Assembly (NCBI GenBank): GCA_965116355.1
Contig: OZ220679.1
Span: 992,001-1,056,000, forward strand
DNA length: 64,000 nt
Origin: UBA1127 sp965116355
GTDB taxonomy: Bacteria; Chloroflexota; Dehalococcoidia; Lucifugimonadales; UBA1127
Direction of reading: 5' to 3'
The stretch's first letter is position 1; each line of letters begins with the position of its first letter. A program made the position numbers and the translations under genes. This document shows, piece after piece, positions 31,298 to 39,221 of the stretch. Below the pieces are notes generated by a model. That model was not told where the DNA came from. It did no database searches and saw only the letters and a list, made by a program, of their open reading frames with translations.

Positions 31298-32839
31298 GTG
31301 GTCGACCCCGGCACGATATATCCGTCCTTTGTGGAGCCGGCGCCCGAGCCCGGCCAATGGTCTCAGGAGCGGCTCCGTTCCCTCGCCGGAGAACTGTTTG
31401 CCGACGCCCCGCTTGTCGTCGTGTCCAACCGCGAGCCGTACGTGCACCTGCCCGACCGCGCCAAGCCCGACGGCCTGAGTTGGCGACGGCCTGCGGGCGG
31501 CCTTGTCTCCGGCCTCGACCCCGTGCTGCGCGCCGTCGAGGGCGGGCTGTGGGTCGCGCAGGGGACGGGAGAGGCAGACCGGCTCGCAGCGGACGCGTGG
31601 GGGCGGGTCGCGGTGCCGCCCGACCACCCGTCGTACACGCTGAAGCGGGTGTGGCTGCACCCCAACGAGGTCGCCGGCTACTACGAGGGCATCTCCAACC
31701 AGGGGCTGTGGCCACTGTGCCATGTCGTCTTCCTTCGGCCGCGATTCACCATTCGCGACTGGCAACAATACCAAAAGGTGAACCGCCGCTTCGCGGAGGC
31801 CGTGCTGGAGGAGGTGGGCGACGGCCCGGCCTACGTCTGGGTGCAGGACTACCACCTTTGCCTGGTCCCGAAGTACTTGCGAGAGGCCCGGCCGGACCTG
31901 ACCACGGGCATCTTCTGGCACATCCCGTGGCCGAACCCGGAGATCTTCCGGACGTGCCCCTTTGGAGCGGAGCTGCTCGAGGGGCTGCTGTCGGCGGACA
32001 TCATCGGCTTCCACATCCGCTACCACGGCGCCAACTTCCTCGCGACGGTGGAGCAGACGCTTGAGGCCCGCCACGACCGCGAGCGGCGCGAGATCATCCG
32101 CAGCGGCCACACGACGCGCGTCGTCGACATCCCGATCAGCGTGGACTTCGACGAGGAGGAGGCGACCGCGCAATCGTCAGAGACCGCGCAGTGGATGGAC
32201 GAGTTCCGCGACCGCTTCAAACTGGACCGCTTCGAGCACGTGCTGCTGGGGCTGGACCGCTTCGACTACACCAAGGGGATCCCGGAGCGGCTGATGGCCG
32301 TCGACGTGCTGCTGCAGGAACACCCCGAGTACAAGGGCAAGCTGGTCTTCCTGCAGGTGGGCGAGATGAGCCGCATCCAGATCGCCCACTACCAGGCGCT
32401 GAACGACGAGGTGGAGAAGCTGGCGCAGGAGATAAACGACCGGCACCGGACGGCGGACTGGCAGCCCATCGAACTGTCACGCAACCCCGTTGACCGGCCG
32501 GACCTGATGGCGCTCTTCCGGCTGGCCGACGTGTGCGTCGTGAGCTCGCTGCACGACGGGATGAACCTGGTGGCGAAGGAGTACGTCGCGAGCCGCTTCG
32601 ACGAGGGCGGCGTGCTGGTGCTGAGCCGGTTCACGGGCGCGGCGCGGGAGCTGCCGGAGGCGCTGCTCATCAACCCGTACGACATTCGCGACATCGCCCA
32701 GCGGCTGCACCAGGCGCTGCAGATGCCTGAGCACCAGCAGCGTGACCGGATGCGGAGGATGCGGAGCACCGTTCGGCGCAACAACATCTACGCCTGGGCC
32801 GGGCGCTTCCTGCGCGAGATGGTCCTGGGCGGCGTCTGA
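31298..32839 (+). CDS. otsA: Alpha,alpha-trehalose-phosphate synthase (GT20 family)
   Basis: A 513-residue GT20 glycosyltransferase. Motifs in order: VVVSNREPYVH, VWVQDYHLCLVP, HIPWPNPEIF, GLDRFDYTKGIPERL and SLHDGMNLVAKEY. It should join UDP- or ADP-glucose to glucose-6-phosphate. The start is GTG 31298 with ACGGAGG 8 bases ahead; an in-frame ATG at 31238 lies in the predicted -10 box and is rejected. otsB follows 7 bases later, which makes trehalose the likely product. Some GT20 proteins make glucosylglycerol phosphate, and the sequence alone does not exclude that. Confidence 0.88.
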   Translation: MVDPGTIYPSFVEPAPEPGQWSQERLRSLAGELFADAPLVVVSNREPYVHLPDRAKPDGLSWRRPAGGLVSGLDPVLRAVEGGLWVAQGTGEADRLAADAWGRVAVPPDHPSYTLKRVWLHPNEVAGYYEGISNQGLWPLCHVVFLRPRFTIRDWQQYQKVNRRFAEAVLEEVGDGPAYVWVQDYHLCLVPKYLREARPDLTTGIFWHIPWPNPEIFRTCPFGAELLEGLLSADIIGFHIRYHGANFLATVEQTLEARHDRERREIIRSGHTTRVVDIPISVDFDEEEATAQSSETAQWMDEFRDRFKLDRFEHVLLGLDRFDYTKGIPERLMAVDVLLQEHPEYKGKLVFLQVGEMSRIQIAHYQALNDEVEKLAQEINDRHRTADWQPIELSRNPVDRPDLMALFRLADVCVVSSLHDGMNLVAKEYVASRFDEGGVLVLSRFTGAARELPEALLINPYDIRDIAQRLHQALQMPEHQQRDRMRRMRSTVRRNNIYAWAGRFLREMVLGGV

Positions 32840-32846
32840 GGACCCC

Positions 32847-33665
32847 ATGCTCCCGCTTCGCGACCACATGGACGTCGTCTATGAGGGCATCGCCACCAAG
32901 GGGCAGGTCCTTGTGGCGCTTGACTTTGACGGCACGCTGTCCGACATCGTTCCGCGCCCCGAGGACGCCACGCTGACGGAGGAGCGGCGTCAACTCCTTC
33001 GCGAGCTGAACAGCCGGCCTCGATTTGCCGTGGCCGTCATCAGCGGACGCATGGTAGAAGACCTGCGGGAGCGCGTGGGCCTGAACGACATCGCGTACGC
33101 CGGACACCACGGGCTGGAGATCGCGGGGCCGGGGTTCCAGCACATGCCACCGGAGGCTGAGGCCTTTCGCGGCACGGCGGCTCGCCTGGGGGAGTCCCTG
33201 GAAGCGGCGATTGGCCACATACCGGGCGTCATCTTCGAGCACAGGGGGATTTCGCTGAGCGTGCACTACAGGCTGGTGGTCGGAGACGAACGCGCCACGG
33301 TGCAACGCGCCCTGCGGGACATCATCACTCCGGCGGCCAGCGCGGGCGAGGTGCGCGTCATACCGGGCAAGGAGGTAGTCAACATGCTGCCTCCGCTGGT
33401 GTGGCACAAGGGCTCGGCCCTGCGATGGCTCATGGAACTGCTGGACGCCATCCCGCACCGCGTAGGCGGGATATTCCCAGTCTACATCGGCGACGACGTG
33501 ACGGACGAGGACGCCTTCCCCGTGGCGCGGGAGACGGGGATCGCCGCCCGCGTGGGGCCGCCCGTCGAGGGCACCGCGGCCGAGTACTCGCTCGCGGACA
33601 CGGCGGAGGTCGAGGCGACGCTGCGGGCCATGGTCGAGTACTCGAAGTCGCTGGGGATTGGGTAG
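32847..33665 (+). CDS. otsB: Trehalose-6-phosphate phosphatase (HAD family)
   Basis: A 272-residue HAD phosphatase from ATG 32847 (GAGGA ahead). The nucleophile motif is DFDGTLSDI, motif II lies in VAVISGRM, the cap contains YAGHHGLEI, and motif IV is IGDDVTDEDAF. It would release trehalose from the OtsA product. Trehalose would serve as compatible solute or reserve. Confidence 0.92.
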   Translation: MLPLRDHMDVVYEGIATKGQVLVALDFDGTLSDIVPRPEDATLTEERRQLLRELNSRPRFAVAVISGRMVEDLRERVGLNDIAYAGHHGLEIAGPGFQHMPPEAEAFRGTAARLGESLEAAIGHIPGVIFEHRGISLSVHYRLVVGDERATVQRALRDIITPAASAGEVRVIPGKEVVNMLPPLVWHKGSALRWLMELLDAIPHRVGGIFPVYIGDDVTDEDAFPVARETGIAARVGPPVEGTAAEYSLADTAEVEATLRAMVEYSKSLGIG

Positions 33666-33759
33666 GCGTCACAAGGGCCATAGGCTGGCGCGGCCCGCCC
33701 ATTTCCTCGCGCTAGACCCTCGCCGTGCAACGGGCTAGACTGGGATTACGCCCCGCGAA

Positions 33760-33833
33760 TGCCCGGTGGTGCAGCGGTAGCACAGGGGACTTTGGATCCC
33801 CTGACCCTGGTTCGAATCCAGGCCGGGCAGCCA
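33760..33833 (+). tRNA. tRNA-Gln (anticodon UUG)
   Basis: A complete cloverleaf of 74 bases with encoded CCA. The acceptor stem pairs TGCCCGG with CCGGGCA, the D-stem GTGC with GCAC, the anticodon stem GGGGA with TCCCC around loop CTTTGGA (anticodon TTG), and the T-arm is CCTGG-TTCGAAT-CCAGG. A TAGACT box at 33736-33741 may be its -10 element. Confidence 0.95.
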
Positions 33834-33928
33834 CCAACCCTCCTCATCGACTGCCCTTTCATCCGAGCATGGACAACTGCGCCGTGACGCCATAGAGTGC
33901 GGGCATGAGCCTTCGGCGGAGGGTTGCA

Positions 33929-34231
33929 ATGAGCGGCGTTCACGACATGGGCGGCAGGCCCAACGACGACCCCATCGACCAGTCAGAGCACGTGTTCTCC
34001 GACTGGGAGAGGCACACGCACGCGATGGTCGGGGCGCTGCGGGAGAAACGCATCATCACCACGGACGAGCTGCGGCGCGGCATCGAGTCCATCGCGCCGG
34101 AGGAGTACGGGAAGCTCTCGTACTACGAACGGTGGTCGGCGTCACTGGAGACGCTGCTGGTGGAGAAGGGGTTGCTCTCCACAGATGAGATCGACGCGCG
34201 GGCGGATACGCTCAAGGAGAAGTGGGGTTAG
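33929..34231 (+). CDS. Nitrile hydratase / thiocyanate hydrolase beta-type subunit, N-terminal half, or activator-like
   Basis: A 100-residue protein from ATG 33929 (GGAGGG 6 bases ahead). It matches the N-terminal half of nitrile hydratase beta subunits: SGVHDMGGR, then SDWERHTHAMVGALREK and LSYYERWSASLETLLVEKGLL. The C-terminal beta-barrel half is a separate gene directly downstream, an arrangement known for thiocyanate hydrolase and some three-subunit nitrile hydratases. The activator proteins of nitrile hydratases also resemble this half, so it could have that role instead. Confidence 0.8.
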   Translation: MSGVHDMGGRPNDDPIDQSEHVFSDWERHTHAMVGALREKRIITTDELRRGIESIAPEEYGKLSYYERWSASLETLLVEKGLLSTDEIDARADTLKEKWG

Positions 34232-34232
34232 C

Positions 34233-34535
34233 ATGGCGCGCTTTCAGCCCGGAGACCGGGTGAAGGTCATCGCCGCCGAGATGGCCGCGCACCACCGGAC
34301 GCCCAGCTACATCAAGGGCCGGGTCGGGCGAGTGCATGCGCTGTCCGGCTTGTACCCGAACCCGGAGACATTGGCCTATGGCGCCGACGGACAGCCGGAG
34401 CGGGACCTCTACCTGGTGGCGTTCGACATGCGGGACCTGTGGGGTGAGCGGTTCAACGGGCCAACGGGCGATGTGCTGCTGGTCGACGTTTACGAGCAGT
34501 GGCTGGAGCCGGTTATCAATGGAGGGACGACATGA
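34233..34535 (+). CDS. Nitrile hydratase / thiocyanate hydrolase beta-type subunit, C-terminal half
   Basis: A 100-residue protein from ATG 34233, one base after the preceding stop, with AAGGAGAAG ahead. It is the SH3-like beta-barrel half of nitrile hydratase beta: RFQPGDRVKVIAAEM, HHRTPSYIKGRVGRV, YLVAFDMRDLWGE and the end VDVYEQWLEPV. With the preceding gene it makes a split beta subunit. Its TGA overlaps the next ATG (ATGA). Confidence 0.85.
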   Translation: MARFQPGDRVKVIAAEMAAHHRTPSYIKGRVGRVHALSGLYPNPETLAYGADGQPERDLYLVAFDMRDLWGERFNGPTGDVLLVDVYEQWLEPVINGGTT

Positions 34536-35185
34536 GCACACACACCCACCACGACCACGCCCACGCCCACGACGGCCACGAACACGACGGGATGCTGGAT
34601 GACGTCGAGCTGAGCGAGCGCGCCCGACGGGTGCTCGCCATGGAGGAGCTGCTGGCCGAGAAGGGTGTCATCGGCGCGAGCGAGGTGCAGCGGCTCATCG
34701 ACTTCCAGGAGACGCGCTCGCCCGTGGACGGGGCCCGAGTGGTGGCGCGGGCGTGGGCGGACCCGGACTACAAGCGCCGGCTGCTGGCGGACCCGGAGGC
34801 GGCGCTGCTGGAACTGGGGTACCCGCTGGTGGGCTCCGCCAGGCTGGCCGTGCTGGAGAACACAGACACAGTGCACCACCTGGTTGTCTGCACCCTCTGC
34901 TCTTGCTACCCAACGTCACTGTTGGGGCTGCCGCCGGACTGGTACAAGAGCTTCGCGTTCCGGTCGCGGGCGGTGGTGGACCCGCGCGGGGTCATGCGCG
35001 AGTTCGGCATGGACGTGGGCGAGGGCGTGGAGGTGCGCGTCGTCGACAGCACGGCGGACCTGCGGTACCTGGTGCTGCCACAGCGCCCGGCGGGGACCGA
35101 GGGCATGAGCGAGGACGAGCTGATGGCGCTGGTCACGCGGGACAGCATGATCGGCGTCGGCGTGGCGCTGGCGCCGGTGGGGTAG
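34532..35185 (+). CDS. Nitrile hydratase / thiocyanate hydrolase catalytic (alpha-type) subunit with His-rich N-terminus
   Basis: A 217-residue metal-binding subunit. The active-site claw is Cys120-Thr-Leu-Cys123-Ser124-Cys125, the VCTLCSCY form associated with cobalt enzymes; GLPPDWYKSFAFRSRAV, VDSTADLRYLVLPQRPAGTEG and VTRDSMIG complete the family pattern. The Pro-Trp usually after CSCY is replaced by Pro-Thr-Ser. The first 20 residues (THTHHDHAHAHDGHEH) hold eight histidines, unusual for the family and suggestive of metal capture. Substrate (nitriles, thiocyanate or another) cannot be told. No separate cobalt chaperone is visible. Confidence 0.85.
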   Translation: MSTHTHHDHAHAHDGHEHDGMLDDVELSERARRVLAMEELLAEKGVIGASEVQRLIDFQETRSPVDGARVVARAWADPDYKRRLLADPEAALLELGYPLVGSARLAVLENTDTVHHLVVCTLCSCYPTSLLGLPPDWYKSFAFRSRAVVDPRGVMREFGMDVGEGVEVRVVDSTADLRYLVLPQRPAGTEGMSEDELMALVTRDSMIGVGVALAPVG

Positions 35186-35237
35186 GGCGGTTCCAAGCCG
35201 ACCTCGAACGGGACGATGCTGCCGCCCAATCTTCGGG

Positions 35238-36260
35238 CTACACCGGCGTGGCCATGCGGTCCGTGTTGTCCATGCCCATCTCCAGGATGCCGAAGATGAG
35301 CTTCCACTCGCCGCGGCTGCGCTGGAGGCAGGGGACGAGGTGGTTGCCCGCCGGGTCCCGCCAGAGGGTGCCGGCAAAGACCAGCGTGTAGCGGTTGTAG
35401 GCCTCCGGGATCTGCTCCGGGCGGGCGAACAGGTACTCGCAGTGACGCTGGCCGAGCTTGGGCGACATGCCGCGAACGCGGTCGACCACGTCGTCGCCGA
35501 CCATGAAGGGCTCGTCGTCGCCGAAGACCTGGACCTCCCCAAGGTTTTCCACGGTGAAGGACGCGGGATCCGACACGTCCTCGAGCAGCTCCATGCCCTC
35601 GGAAGTCTTGTCGTTCTCGAAGGGGGCGTTGGGGTTGTAGACGTTGCTGACGGGCTCGGCAGGGGCCTCAGGCGCGGCGGACGCGGCGGTGGGCGCCTCG
35701 CCGACGGGAACGGCCATGCGGTCGGTGTTGTCCATGCCCATCTCCAGGATGCCGAACATGATCTTCCACTCACCCTGGCTGCGGTGCAGGCACGGCACAA
35801 GGTGGTTGCCGGCGGTGTCGCGCCAGAGGGTGCCGGCGAAGACCAGGGTGTAGCGGTTGTAGGCCTCCGGGATCATGTCGGTGTGGGCGAGCAGATACTC
35901 GGCGTGGCGCTGGCCCAGCTTGGGGGACATGCCGCGGACGCGTTCGACGACGTCCTCGCCCACCATGAAGGGCTCGTCATCGCCGAAAATCTGGACCTCG
36001 CCGACGTTCTCGGAGGCGATGAACTCTGGCTCCGTAACGTCCTCGACGAGCTCCATGCCCTCAGATGCCTTGTCGTTCTCGAAGGGGCTGGCTGAATCGA
36101 TCGCGCCGACGGGGGCGACGACGAGCGCGGCTGCGAGGGCTTCCTCCAACTTCTCGGGGGAGCCGGCCCAACGGCGGGCGGCGGCCTCGTCGATGTCTCG
36201 GGGCAGGCGGGCGACGACGGCCGCGACAAACTCCATGTACCAGTCTGGCGTCTCAGGCAT
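35238..36260 (-). CDS. Unknown protein with a duplicated domain of about 130 residues
   Basis: A 340-residue protein I do not recognise. After a helical N-terminal module of about 50 residues (ETPDWYMEFVAAVVARLPRD) come two close copies of one domain, residues about 58-186 and 212-340, joined by an Ala/Pro linker. Each copy has PFENDK.SEGMEL, FGDDEPFMVG, RVRGMSPKLGQRH, IPEAYNRYTLVFAGTLWRD, GNHLVPCL and FGILEMGMDNTDRMA. No signal peptide or membrane helix. The start is ATG 36260 with AGGAG 8 bases ahead. It converges on the nitrile-hydratase-type operon. Confidence 0.8.
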   Translation of the reverse strand: MPETPDWYMEFVAAVVARLPRDIDEAAARRWAGSPEKLEEALAAALVVAPVGAIDSASPFENDKASEGMELVEDVTEPEFIASENVGEVQIFGDDEPFMVGEDVVERVRGMSPKLGQRHAEYLLAHTDMIPEAYNRYTLVFAGTLWRDTAGNHLVPCLHRSQGEWKIMFGILEMGMDNTDRMAVPVGEAPTAASAAPEAPAEPVSNVYNPNAPFENDKTSEGMELLEDVSDPASFTVENLGEVQVFGDDEPFMVGDDVVDRVRGMSPKLGQRHCEYLFARPEQIPEAYNRYTLVFAGTLWRDPAGNHLVPCLQRSRGEWKLIFGILEMGMDNTDRMATPV

Positions 36261-36837
36261 GGGACTCACTCCTGTTACGGGGTGGCGCCATTGTAGCGGC
36301 TGACGCCGTCGAGGGATACCCGCTCACTGCTGCCCTGCTTCAACATTTGAGGCGTGCACGGCCGATTGATTCGTTTCAGGTGTTTTCTGAACTCGACTCT
36401 CGTACGAAAGCGGGCTCTACAGATACGATTCGAGTTTTCTTGTCCGAATGTATCTAAGATACGGCGACGCGTCTCTCCTGGCACCTTTTGCTCTCTTCGC
36501 TGCAGGTTGATGCCCGGAGTGTCGGGGCATGGAGGAAGGGTAGCGGAGTGTGCGGGGCAGGCGCGAGGGGGCGGTGGCAGGGGTGGTTTAGACCCCAGGG
36601 CGCTCGGCTGTTAGCCGTCCTCAAGCTCGGCGAGGCGGGCGCGGGCGACCTTGTCCAACAGCGCCATGGGGATGTCAGGGAACTTGGGGAAGCCCTCGGG
36701 TGGACCCTCGCGAGAGAACTCGTAGCGAATCTCGTTCGTCAGGTGCTCGATGAGGGGCGTTCCATGGAGTCCTCCGGGACACGACGCCGGGGCATTCCAG
36801 CCATCCGCGGGTAGGGTCGCAGAGGGGCGGGAGGCGG
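36261..36837. other. Mostly non-coding spacer, locally AT-richer
   Basis: The stretch upstream of the duplicated-domain gene is clearly less GC-rich than the rest around 36350-36480. It contains the inverted repeat GTATCT-A-AGATAC (36450-36462), a possible operator. A minus-strand frame of 69 residues (36275-36484) has no binding site or family and is not called. The left-over 36611-36841 frame is listed separately as doubtful. Confidence 0.4.
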
Positions 36838-36841
36838 TCAA
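36611..36841 (-). CDS. Doubtful small protein or gene remnant
   Basis: A 76-residue frame that overlaps the stop of the arsenate-reductase-like gene by a few bases and would begin with TTG. The C-terminal half (NEIRYEFSREGPPEGFPKFPDIP, two blocks) looks protein-like, while the first 30 residues do not. A good GGAGG site inside it leads to an ATG in another frame that stops after eight codons, which is what a frameshifted remnant would show. No function assigned. Confidence 0.3.
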   Translation of the reverse strand: MTASRPSATLPADGWNAPASCPGGLHGTPLIEHLTNEIRYEFSREGPPEGFPKFPDIPMALLDKVARARLAELEDG

Positions 36842-37296
36842 CGAGATGGCTCTGCCCGGCGCGGCTGGTCCAGCTCCGACGCCAGCAGCTCGCGGCTGAA
36901 CTCGCCGATCGCGTCGCGGATGCCACGGAAGACGTCCGTCATCTCCTCGTCACTCATCCAGGGATAGTCGGGGTCTTCGAACCCGCGGTGCAGCGTTCGC
37001 CAGGCGCCGGGGAAGACGGGGCAGGCCTCGCGGGCCGTATCGCAGACGGTGATGACGAGGTCAAAATCGGCGTCGAGATAGCGGTCGACGTGGTCGGAGG
37101 TGTGCCCGGAAATGTCGATCCCGATTTCGGCCATGACGCGGATGGCGATTGGGTGGACGGTCTTGGGTTCCGTGCCGGCACTCGACACCGCGACGCGATC
37201 CCCGCCCAGCGACTGGAGCCAGCCATGCGCCATCTGGGAGCGGGCTCGGTTTCCGGTGCAGATCACCAGCAGGCGAAACGGTTCGGAGCGTTCCAT
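36838..37296 (-). CDS. Arsenate-reductase-like low-molecular-weight phosphatase (ArsC, thioredoxin type)
   Basis: A 152-residue protein of the LMW-PTPase/ArsC fold. The anion loop is CTGNRARS with nucleophile Cys13, and the two further redox cysteines of the family are Cys85 and Cys92 in VCDTAREACPVFPG. The loop reads NRAR where ArsC usually has NSCR or NSAR. Start ATG 37296 has GGAGG 5 bases ahead. All three catalytic cysteines support arsenate reduction; no arsenite pump or ArsR is nearby, so the role remains an inference. Confidence 0.82.
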   Translation of the reverse strand: MERSEPFRLLVICTGNRARSQMAHGWLQSLGGDRVAVSSAGTEPKTVHPIAIRVMAEIGIDISGHTSDHVDRYLDADFDLVITVCDTAREACPVFPGAWRTLHRGFEDPDYPWMSDEEMTDVFRGIRDAIGEFSRELLASELDQPRRAEPSR

Positions 37297-37450
37297 GGAG
37301 CCTCCGGAAAGAAACCCGAGGGGCTGGATCTCCAGCGTAACAAGGCCCGGCGATAACGGTCAACGGCGTTTCGGGGCGATGCGGCTTTGCTCATGGCAGA
37401 GGACTCCTCCATGGGTGACATCGCGGGCTGCTTGGCTATGGCAGCAATGC

Positions 37451-37480
37451 GGGGCGGCCCCGTTGTCCGGTGGCCGCCCC
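37451..37480. terminator. GC-rich hairpin after ahcY
   Basis: Arms GGGGCGGCC (37451-37459) and GGCCGCCCC (37472-37480) with a 12-base loop, 33 bases past the ahcY stop. No U-tract on the minus strand; a short T-rich run (TTCATTTG) follows on the plus strand. Confidence 0.55.
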
Positions 37481-37512
37481 TTCATTTGCTCGTGCGGTAT
37501 CCGCGTCTGCGT

Positions 37513-39024
37513 TTAGTAGCGGTAGTGGTCGGGCTTGTACGGGCCGTCCTTCGGGACGCCGAGGTAGTCGGACTGCCTGGGGGTGAGCTCGGTGAGGTGG
37601 GCGCCGAAGCGGGCGAGATGGAGGCGGGCGACCTTCTCGTCGAGGTGCTTGGGAAGGGTGGTGACCGACTTGCCGTAGGACTCAGCGTTGGCCTGCAGCT
37701 CGAGTTGTGCGATGACCTGGTTGCTGAAGGAGTTGCTCATTACAAAGCTGGGATGGCCGGTCGCATTGGCGAGGTTCACCAGGCGGCCCTCGCCGAGGAC
37801 GATGATGCTGCGGCCGGTCTCCTTGAACTTCCACTCGTGCACCTGGGGCTTGATCTCGATCTTCTCGACCTCCTCGTTGCGGCGCATGCGCTCGAGGCCG
37901 GCCATGTCGATCTCGTCGTCGAAGTGGCCGATGTTGCAGACGATGGCGTTGTGCTTCATGCGGCGCATATGGTCGGCGGTGATGATGTCCGTGCAGCCGG
38001 TGGCGGTGACGTAGATGTCGTACTCCTGCTCGATGGCGTCATCGACGGTGATGACGTCGTGACCGAGCATGCACGCCTGCAGGGAGCAGATGGGATCGAT
38101 CTCTGTGATGGCAACGCGGGCCTGCTGGCCGCGGAGGGCCTGGGCGCTGCCCTTGCCCACGTCGCCGAAGCCGCAGACGAGGGCCTTCTTGCCGGACAGG
38201 AGAACGTCCGTGGCGCGCATGATGGCGTCGACGAGGCTGTGGCGCGTGCCGTAGAGGTTATCGAACTTGCTCTTGGTGACGGAGTCGTTGACGTTGATGG
38301 CGGGGAAGAGGAGGGTGCCCGCCTTCTGCATGTCGTAGAGGCGGTGAACGCCTGTGGTGGTCTCCTCGGACACGCCGCGGATGTCGGCGGCGACGCGAGG
38401 GAAGAAACCGGGGTCGGTGGCCTGAACGAGGCCGAGGAGCACGTGCAGGAACTTCTCGTCGGGAGAGGCGTCGGGACCCGGGTCGTCGACCACCCCGGCG
38501 TTCGCGTACTTATGGCCGAGGTGGACGGCCAGCGTCGCGTCACCGCCGTCGTCGACGATGAGCGTGGGGCCTTTGCCGTCCTCAAACCGGAGGGTCTGAA
38601 GCAGGCACCACCAGTACTCCTCAAGGCTCTCGCCCTTCCAGGCGTACACGGGCGTGCCCTTCGGGTTGTCGGGCGTGCCGTCCGGGCCGACGACGACAGC
38701 CGCGGCGGCGTGGTCCTGGGTGGAGAAGATGTTGCAGGAGGCCCAGCGCACGTCGGCGCCCAGAGCGGCCAGGGTCTCGATGAGGACGGCGGTCTGGATG
38801 GTCATGTGGAGGGAGCCGGTGATGCGGGCGCCCTTGAGGGGCTGCTGGGCGGCGAACTCCTCCCGGATGGCCATGAGGCCGGGCATCTCGTACTCGGCGA
38901 GCTCGATCTCCTTGCGGCCGAAGCGCACGGAGTCTGGCGACAGGTCCGCGACCTTGTAGGGGAGGTCGGAGAAGACCTGCTCCCCGGCGAAGACGGGCGC
39001 GCCGGCGTTGATGGACTGCGTCAT
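37513..39024 (-). CDS. ahcY: S-adenosylhomocysteine hydrolase
   Basis: A 503-residue SAHase that splits S-adenosylhomocysteine and keeps methylation going. GSLHMTIQTAVLIETLAALGA opens the catalytic domain, the NAD-binding motif is VCGFGDVGKGSAQAL, and the C-terminus KPDHYRY is the family ending. The protein has the insert of about 40 residues around residue 150 that marks the longer bacterial class. Methyltransferases in the region would generate its substrate. Confidence 0.97.
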   Translation of the reverse strand: MTQSINAGAPVFAGEQVFSDLPYKVADLSPDSVRFGRKEIELAEYEMPGLMAIREEFAAQQPLKGARITGSLHMTIQTAVLIETLAALGADVRWASCNIFSTQDHAAAAVVVGPDGTPDNPKGTPVYAWKGESLEEYWWCLLQTLRFEDGKGPTLIVDDGGDATLAVHLGHKYANAGVVDDPGPDASPDEKFLHVLLGLVQATDPGFFPRVAADIRGVSEETTTGVHRLYDMQKAGTLLFPAINVNDSVTKSKFDNLYGTRHSLVDAIMRATDVLLSGKKALVCGFGDVGKGSAQALRGQQARVAITEIDPICSLQACMLGHDVITVDDAIEQEYDIYVTATGCTDIITADHMRRMKHNAIVCNIGHFDDEIDMAGLERMRRNEEVEKIEIKPQVHEWKFKETGRSIIVLGEGRLVNLANATGHPSFVMSNSFSNQVIAQLELQANAESYGKSVTTLPKHLDEKVARLHLARFGAHLTELTPRQSDYLGVPKDGPYKPDHYRY

Positions 39025-39059
39025 AGGTTCCCCCTTGATTGGGCAAATTGGACAACACC

Positions 39060-39088
39060 AGTCTACACGAGCGGGCCTGTATTGCCAA
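39060..39088 (-). promoter_or_regulatory. Promoter of ahcY
   Basis: Minus strand TTGGCA (39088-39083), 17 bases, TAGACT (39065-39060). The leader would be about 29 bases with AAGGGGG ahead of the ATG, too short for a SAH riboswitch. Confidence 0.65.
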
Positions 39089-39157
39089 CGGCAATGTATG
39101 TGTCGTCTTTACCTACGGTTCCGCGAATGTTATAGGCCCGCCAAGGAAGGGACTGCC

Positions 39158-39196
39158 ACAAAGAGACACCGGCCCCGGGGTAGTTCCGGGGCCGGT
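39158..39196 (-). terminator. Terminator after the class III aminotransferase
   Basis: An 11-bp stem (arms 39186-39196 and 39168-39178, ACCGGCCCCGG and complement) followed on the minus strand by GTGTCTCTTTGT, which is moderately U-rich. 26 bases after the aminotransferase stop. Confidence 0.75.
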
Positions 39197-39221
39197 CTGA
39201 CACTTCGACTCAGGCGGCAGG

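Noticed and set aside
36275..36484. 69-codon minus-strand frame in the AT-richer spacer
   Set aside because: No convincing binding site, no recognisable family, and its amino-acid use is unlike neighbouring genes.
37387..39135. Long plus-strand frame opposite ahcY
   Set aside because: Shadow of a highly conserved SAHase gene; product is a Val/Gly/Asp/Leu-rich chain without domains. The same applies to long antisense frames at 16379-17857, 27122-28645 and 58813-59718.
39025..39160. SAM or SAH riboswitch upstream of ahcY
   Set aside because: A good promoter at 39060-39088 leaves a leader of only about 29 bases, too short for a known SAH or SAM aptamer.
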